Source: Campylorhamphus procurvoides (lineage: Eukaryota; Chordata; Aves; Passeriformes; Dendrocolaptidae). Taken from it: a DNA stretch of 64,000 nucleotides. The notes beneath the pieces were generated by a model. It made no database searches and was not told the origin of the DNA. It saw nothing but the letters and a program-made list of their open reading frames with translations. The stretch is taken from the NCBI GenBank assembly GCA_013396655.1, contig WBMV01004804.1, forward strand, positions 497,901 to 561,900, written 5' to 3'. A program made the translations under genes and the position numbers. Below are positions 59,503-64,000 of the stretch, in pieces; position 1 is the stretch's first letter; every line of letters starts with the position of its first letter.

Positions 59503-62500
59503 TGTAGCTGTGTACTGGCAGTCTTTTTGATAAAAGTGGTTAGCAGCAATTAGAGCCCCATTTCTTTGCCTGAACTGGAATTGCATTAGCATGCCCTTAA
59601 TTTGCAATTGCTAAATGGGTACAAATACTCAGGTTTTGAACGTTTATACATGCAACAATATTTGCAGCAATCAGGCAGGCTCAGTTTTAACCCCTTTTAG
59701 AAGCTCTATTCATAGGAATGAATGTCCAGTGTGGGGCATTTTCCAAATGGGATTTTCATATTTCTAAGAATTTGAAAAAAATTAGATAAAATGGGCAAAT
59801 GAAATAGGAAAGTCTTTTTACATAAAACTGAATCTTTAGCATCTTTCACTGAATTCATGTCAACAATTTCTGTTGGTAGCACAAATATTGTCTGCTAATT
59901 TCAACCCTGACACATATTACATACCCAGTATTTAGATTTCATAAAACAATTTTTAAAAGAAAAATATTCAAAAGAGTGACTAATTTTAGTGTGTCTGGGA
60001 ACATTTGCTGGACATTTTCCCGGTGTTAATATTTCAGCTATTCACAATCAGTGCAAAAATGAAAGTGATGCCAACCAAAAAACAGCAGAGAACTGATCCC
60101 TCCTTTTAGAATTCAATGCAGAAGTGAGCAAATACCAAAACCAGTTGAATTAACTGCGTAAGTAAAACTACTGAGGCTTGTAATAGGAGACAGTAACGCC
60201 ACCTCAGTTAAAGGTATCTACCAAGCTGTGCCCTTTTAAAAAGAAAGAAAACAAACAGGAATTCTTTTGAGCACGTATCTCGAGACTTGAATAAGTGAAA
60301 CTGGCTGAACTTTGGAACTAGTATTTTTGCAGAGAGTACCCAACAAGGTAGTATTCTAGTGAGCTAAACATGTGTTTGTGTATGTAGAATGACAGCATTT
60401 TTTATTTTTGTAAATAAGCAATGTTTACATACACAACCCCTCCCCACCCTCAACAATCCCCAAACCATTTTCAGATGTGCTTTCAGACATTGAGGTTTTA
60501 CAATAAAATTGGAACTGAATTACTGCACTGCCTTACAGGCAGTACACAGCCCATTGATGTTACCATAAGCAAAAATTTTCTAGACATAATTTTACTTGCA
60601 TGGAATAGGAAATTATACCCATTGAGAAAACTTGGTGTTTGACTTGCACATTGTCAGAAATACCAGTAATTTTTTTCACGTTGTTTATTGTATGTTGTTA
60701 TAAAAGCATTAATTTTGCATTGACTCACTGGCTTTAAAAAGTACTTTTACAGATTGCAAAGTACAAAAGGAATACGGGAACACCTTTGTTTTTCTTAGAT
60801 GGTTTGATAAAGCACCACCTGCTGGAGGGCCCAATCCTGAAAACACATGGGATGATGATGCTGCACAATTTCAAACCTACCTACACCCCTGTGCTGAGCC
60901 TGGCTTTGGGAGCTGGCTGGGACACACCTGGGCATGGCATGGCCTTGGGACTGGGGGGACTGCAGACATGGGAATCTGCACCTCCAATACACCCAAAATA
61001 TTGATCATCACTGTAAAGGATCAGCATGGCCACTTTCCCAGTAATAGGCTGGGCGATCGTCTTCCTAAAATCGGCCCTTAGCAGTGTCCACCTCCTGAAT
61101 GAAGTGCAGAGTGTAAGTGTGCAGTCCTTCTCTCTTTTCCATATTGCATAAAATGCCTCTCTCCATGTTCCAGACGAGGTAGCTGAGCCCATGATGCAAG
61201 GAAGAGCTACTTGGGGCTGTGACAGTGTCACACCATTTTGTGATGGGGACTAACACACATATGTACGGAGAGCAAAGCAGTCTTTGGTTTTCTGCTAGAT
61301 TTGCTGGGGAACACTTCTAAGCCTCTCCCTTTCCCCACACTTTTCATTCCTCCGTAACAGCACCCTTGCTTATAGTTTTTTTCCTTATGCTAAGTTGCCA
61401 GGCCTTAGGGTACTCTGCTATAAAATATATCTATCTTTTTTTTTCCAGGAAAGGACTAAACATGATATATAGAAAGGCTGCAGGTCTCCAGCCTCACTTC
61501 AAAGCAAACCACCACCACTTTGGATCCTTACGAGATGAAAGTTTGGATTTGACTTTAGACCTTTTCTTGGCTATGAAGTTTAGGGCAATTGCATTTCTTT
61601 TTGATGGTTTCAAGACTTATTGTAATTAGAGGGTGGATGTTACCCTTTTAATAAAGAAATAGAGAAAGAAAAAAGGCATGGGTCTTTACTGGTAGCTGCA
61701 TTCAGACTGTAGCTGCGTAAACTAACCAGTCCTTCCTCAGTGTCATTGCTACACAACATATTTATCATGCATAATGAACCACTTACTGTGTACGTGCTAA
61801 TATGCATATCCTGTGTGTCAAATCTCAGTGGAATTGTCCATACTGTTCTTTATTTTCTATAATGTAGTGTTTCTGTCTTCCTAGCATTCATGAAAGTAGA
61901 ATTTGAGCTCAAATAGGGATATATGAACACAAAAAAAGAAATTGCATATGGGTTGTACAATGCACAATGCACACTTTGTTAGTTATTTTGTGTGAGTCAA
62001 ATATTAATTTGCCCTCATTGAAGTTATTACATAACATAGTATTTACTGTATTATTTAAATATAACATTGCAAATGTGTGTTGGTTTGGAAAGGCACATTA
62101 GTAATCCAATTAGCAGAAGCCATACCCATAGATTTGCCAGCAATCAGCAAAGTATGATTTTGTTTAGATTAGCTCTGAACATTCATTGCAAGGATTTGTC
62201 ACTGAGTATTTTTCAAGTTAAAGGCTGGAAAATACTAAAATGTGAGAACAGTCTCATTGCTACAGCTGATTTCCATATAATTATAAATTCATCCCACACA
62301 GGCAATCAGGTTTATACCATGTCCACATGCCTGGCTACATGACCTCCACTGACGCTATAAGTCTTTCTTTCAGTAGCAAGTTAAGACATGACTGATATAA
62401 GGGGAAACGGTCAAAGTATACCCAAATTTTCACTGAGAGAAAGCTGTGGAGGAGAAAAGACTCAAGGCCAGAGCTGAAGTCATGCTGGGACACCAGCACT

Positions 62501-64000
62501 ACACCAACAGGTGCATCTCTGGGCAACCTGAGCATGGCATGGGACAGTCACAGAGAGCTTCAGTGTGATTCTTACACCTCTCCTGTCTTCCAGAAGTAAT
62601 TCTGGTTGCAATCAGAGCTGGTAATTATCAGGTAGAATGTATGTGTCAAAGAGGCACCAATGTCCATTTTGCATTTTCAGTTGTGCCTCCTGTTGCACGG
62701 CCCCAACCATTGCCCAAAGAACATTTATGTGCCTTGCTAGCAGTAATGGGAGTTACTTGTGCAATGCTTCTTCTGCAGGGAGACAGGCAAACTGCAGCCT
62801 TGTCCTTCAGAAACTTCTGTCTGCAGCAGAGGTCACTGAGATTACTTCTCTGAACATCTATATGGTCTGAAGGACGTCCTTTGCATTGCAAGGAAATAAA
62901 AAGCCATCTGAAGTTTTTGCACAAAATGAGAACTGTTTTGCAGATGGCAAGAAACCAAAGAGGATCGGATGACATCTCAGTGTGACTCCAAACTTTGTGC
63001 AAGACACAAACAGGAAAGACAAACCCCAAGAAGGAAATGTAGTGACTTGCCAAACACTACAGGTTTCACAAGAAACTATTCCTTGTAATTGTTCTGTCCC
63101 AAGCTCAAGGGGAATGAGAAGATTTTGATTGAATTTGTTCACTGCCCCTAATTTGCACCTAGATTTTAATTTTCATCTGCAAGGTATTAGCACATGTGCC
63201 AGGTGAACTTGGTATCTCCTTCATCTGAGTAACTCACTCCTGTGCCATCAATGTTCTCACTAGGGGCTGGCTCACAGAGAAGTCCCAGATTCTGTAGCTT
63301 TCTGCTGCTCCTGAAAGCTCTTCCCTGGGCTCAGCCAGCAAAAGAGCAATCTGGGGCATGGGGTCTGAGCTCAGGTTTGCACTGCCTGTACAACTTCTCA
63401 GTAGGCAACTGGGATGTCTTGGTCTGTGCCAGCTAGGAGTCACTGCTGCTGTTCTGCAGGGTGGAGCAGAGGGGGTTGGATCAGGGAAGATGAACTTTTA
63501 AACCCTAAGTTAATGGCATTCTTTCACGGATATCCAAAAATAAAAACTGAAAAAAACACATTTCAAGAATGTAATACAACTCCCAAGTTACCTGAAAAGA
63601 AAGTGCAATCTAGTGCAGTGTGCTTTCACTGTCCCACTCTGTTCCTTCAGTTTCCTTCTGATTTCTTGTGCTTCAGCCTGTGTCCAGGTATTGCTGGTAT
63701 CTGCTTTGTCTGTGAAAATGAAATACCAGGAGGAATTGCACTTGGTGCAATTGGTGCATGTTTAGGGGTTAATTCACAAAAGGAGCAGGCTGCCTCAGGG
63801 AATCCCGAGCTGGCCCATGCACAATCAAAGAGGAGTTAGGTGCCCAAGTCTGGCAAGTTTAAAGAGGAATTGTCATCCAGAAAAAACTAAAGGAAGAGCA
63901 CAAGGAACTAGGAATGACTGATCTCAAATCTCTTATGTCCTCTTGGTTCTTGTACTCATGCACATGGGTGATGGGTGCCCAGGTAGTGTTAGCAGGCTGA

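Larger units (their letters stand above)
54967..64000. other. Intergenic, no gene confidently recognised (9 kb)
   Basis: The region contains an A run (55739-55750), a TTTG-type run (58151-58197) and a T run near 58874-58897. Frames of 157 codons (55233-55706, - strand), 141 (63414-63839, + strand) and 135 (62646-63053, - strand) have no recognised domain. KCNK12, expected on the - strand somewhere beyond MSH2 by mammalian synteny, was not seen as a coding exon. Its long 3' UTR could lie here, but nothing in the sequence shows it. Confidence 0.55.

Noticed and set aside
63414..63839. 141-codon + strand frame near the window end
   Set aside because: Its Cys-rich stretch has no spacing of a known domain, and no other exon was found near it. 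Chance is more likely.

Overview
The window is nuclear DNA of an amniote, almost certainly a bird. It holds the 3' two thirds of one protein-coding gene, the mismatch-repair ATPase MSH2, on the + strand, followed by about 26 kb in which no gene could be recognised. The bird assignment rests on repeated CR1 LINE fragments ending in the avian-type ATTCTRTG tail, LTRs of the TGTYGTGG...ACA type, and compact introns around a highly conserved vertebrate protein. No prokaryotic signals (operons, ribosome binding sites, CRISPR arrays) are present.

Layout. Bases 1-15537 are intron (intron 6 by comparison with human MSH2), with old CR1 pieces and one LTR scrap. Ten MSH2 exons follow, matching human exons 7-16: 15538-15737, 20085-20194, 22375-22498, 23553-23703, 26598-26695, 27794-28039, 29519-29723, 30112-30359, 34367-34536 and 36985-37155 (stop TGA). 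The frame stays open across every junction. Nine of the ten exons have exactly the length I know for the human exon (200, 110, 124, 151, 98, 246, 205, 248 and 171 bp). Exon 15 is 170 bp instead of 176, a clean two-codon loss. The 3' UTR ends after an AATAAA at 37369. Exons 1-6 (mismatch-binding and connector domains) were not found and should lie upstream.

Downstream, a 0.6 kb CR1 3' end (37618-38232) is followed 26 bp later by a well-preserved 1333-bp solo LTR (38259-39591) with perfect 8-bp inverted ends and a 5-bp target duplication. The LTR contains a roughly 79-bp minisatellite flanked by a pair of 100-bp diverged direct repeats. From 39597 to 64000 the sequence holds three more CR1 pieces, simple repeats and many short chance reading frames. 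Mammals have KCNK12 on the opposite strand after MSH2, but no KCNK12 coding exon was recognised here.

The most notable gene-level observation is that MSH2 intron 13 has a GC-AG rather than GT-AG boundary. It sits between the exon carrying the Walker A and signature motifs and the exon carrying Walker B. No new multi-gene system was found.
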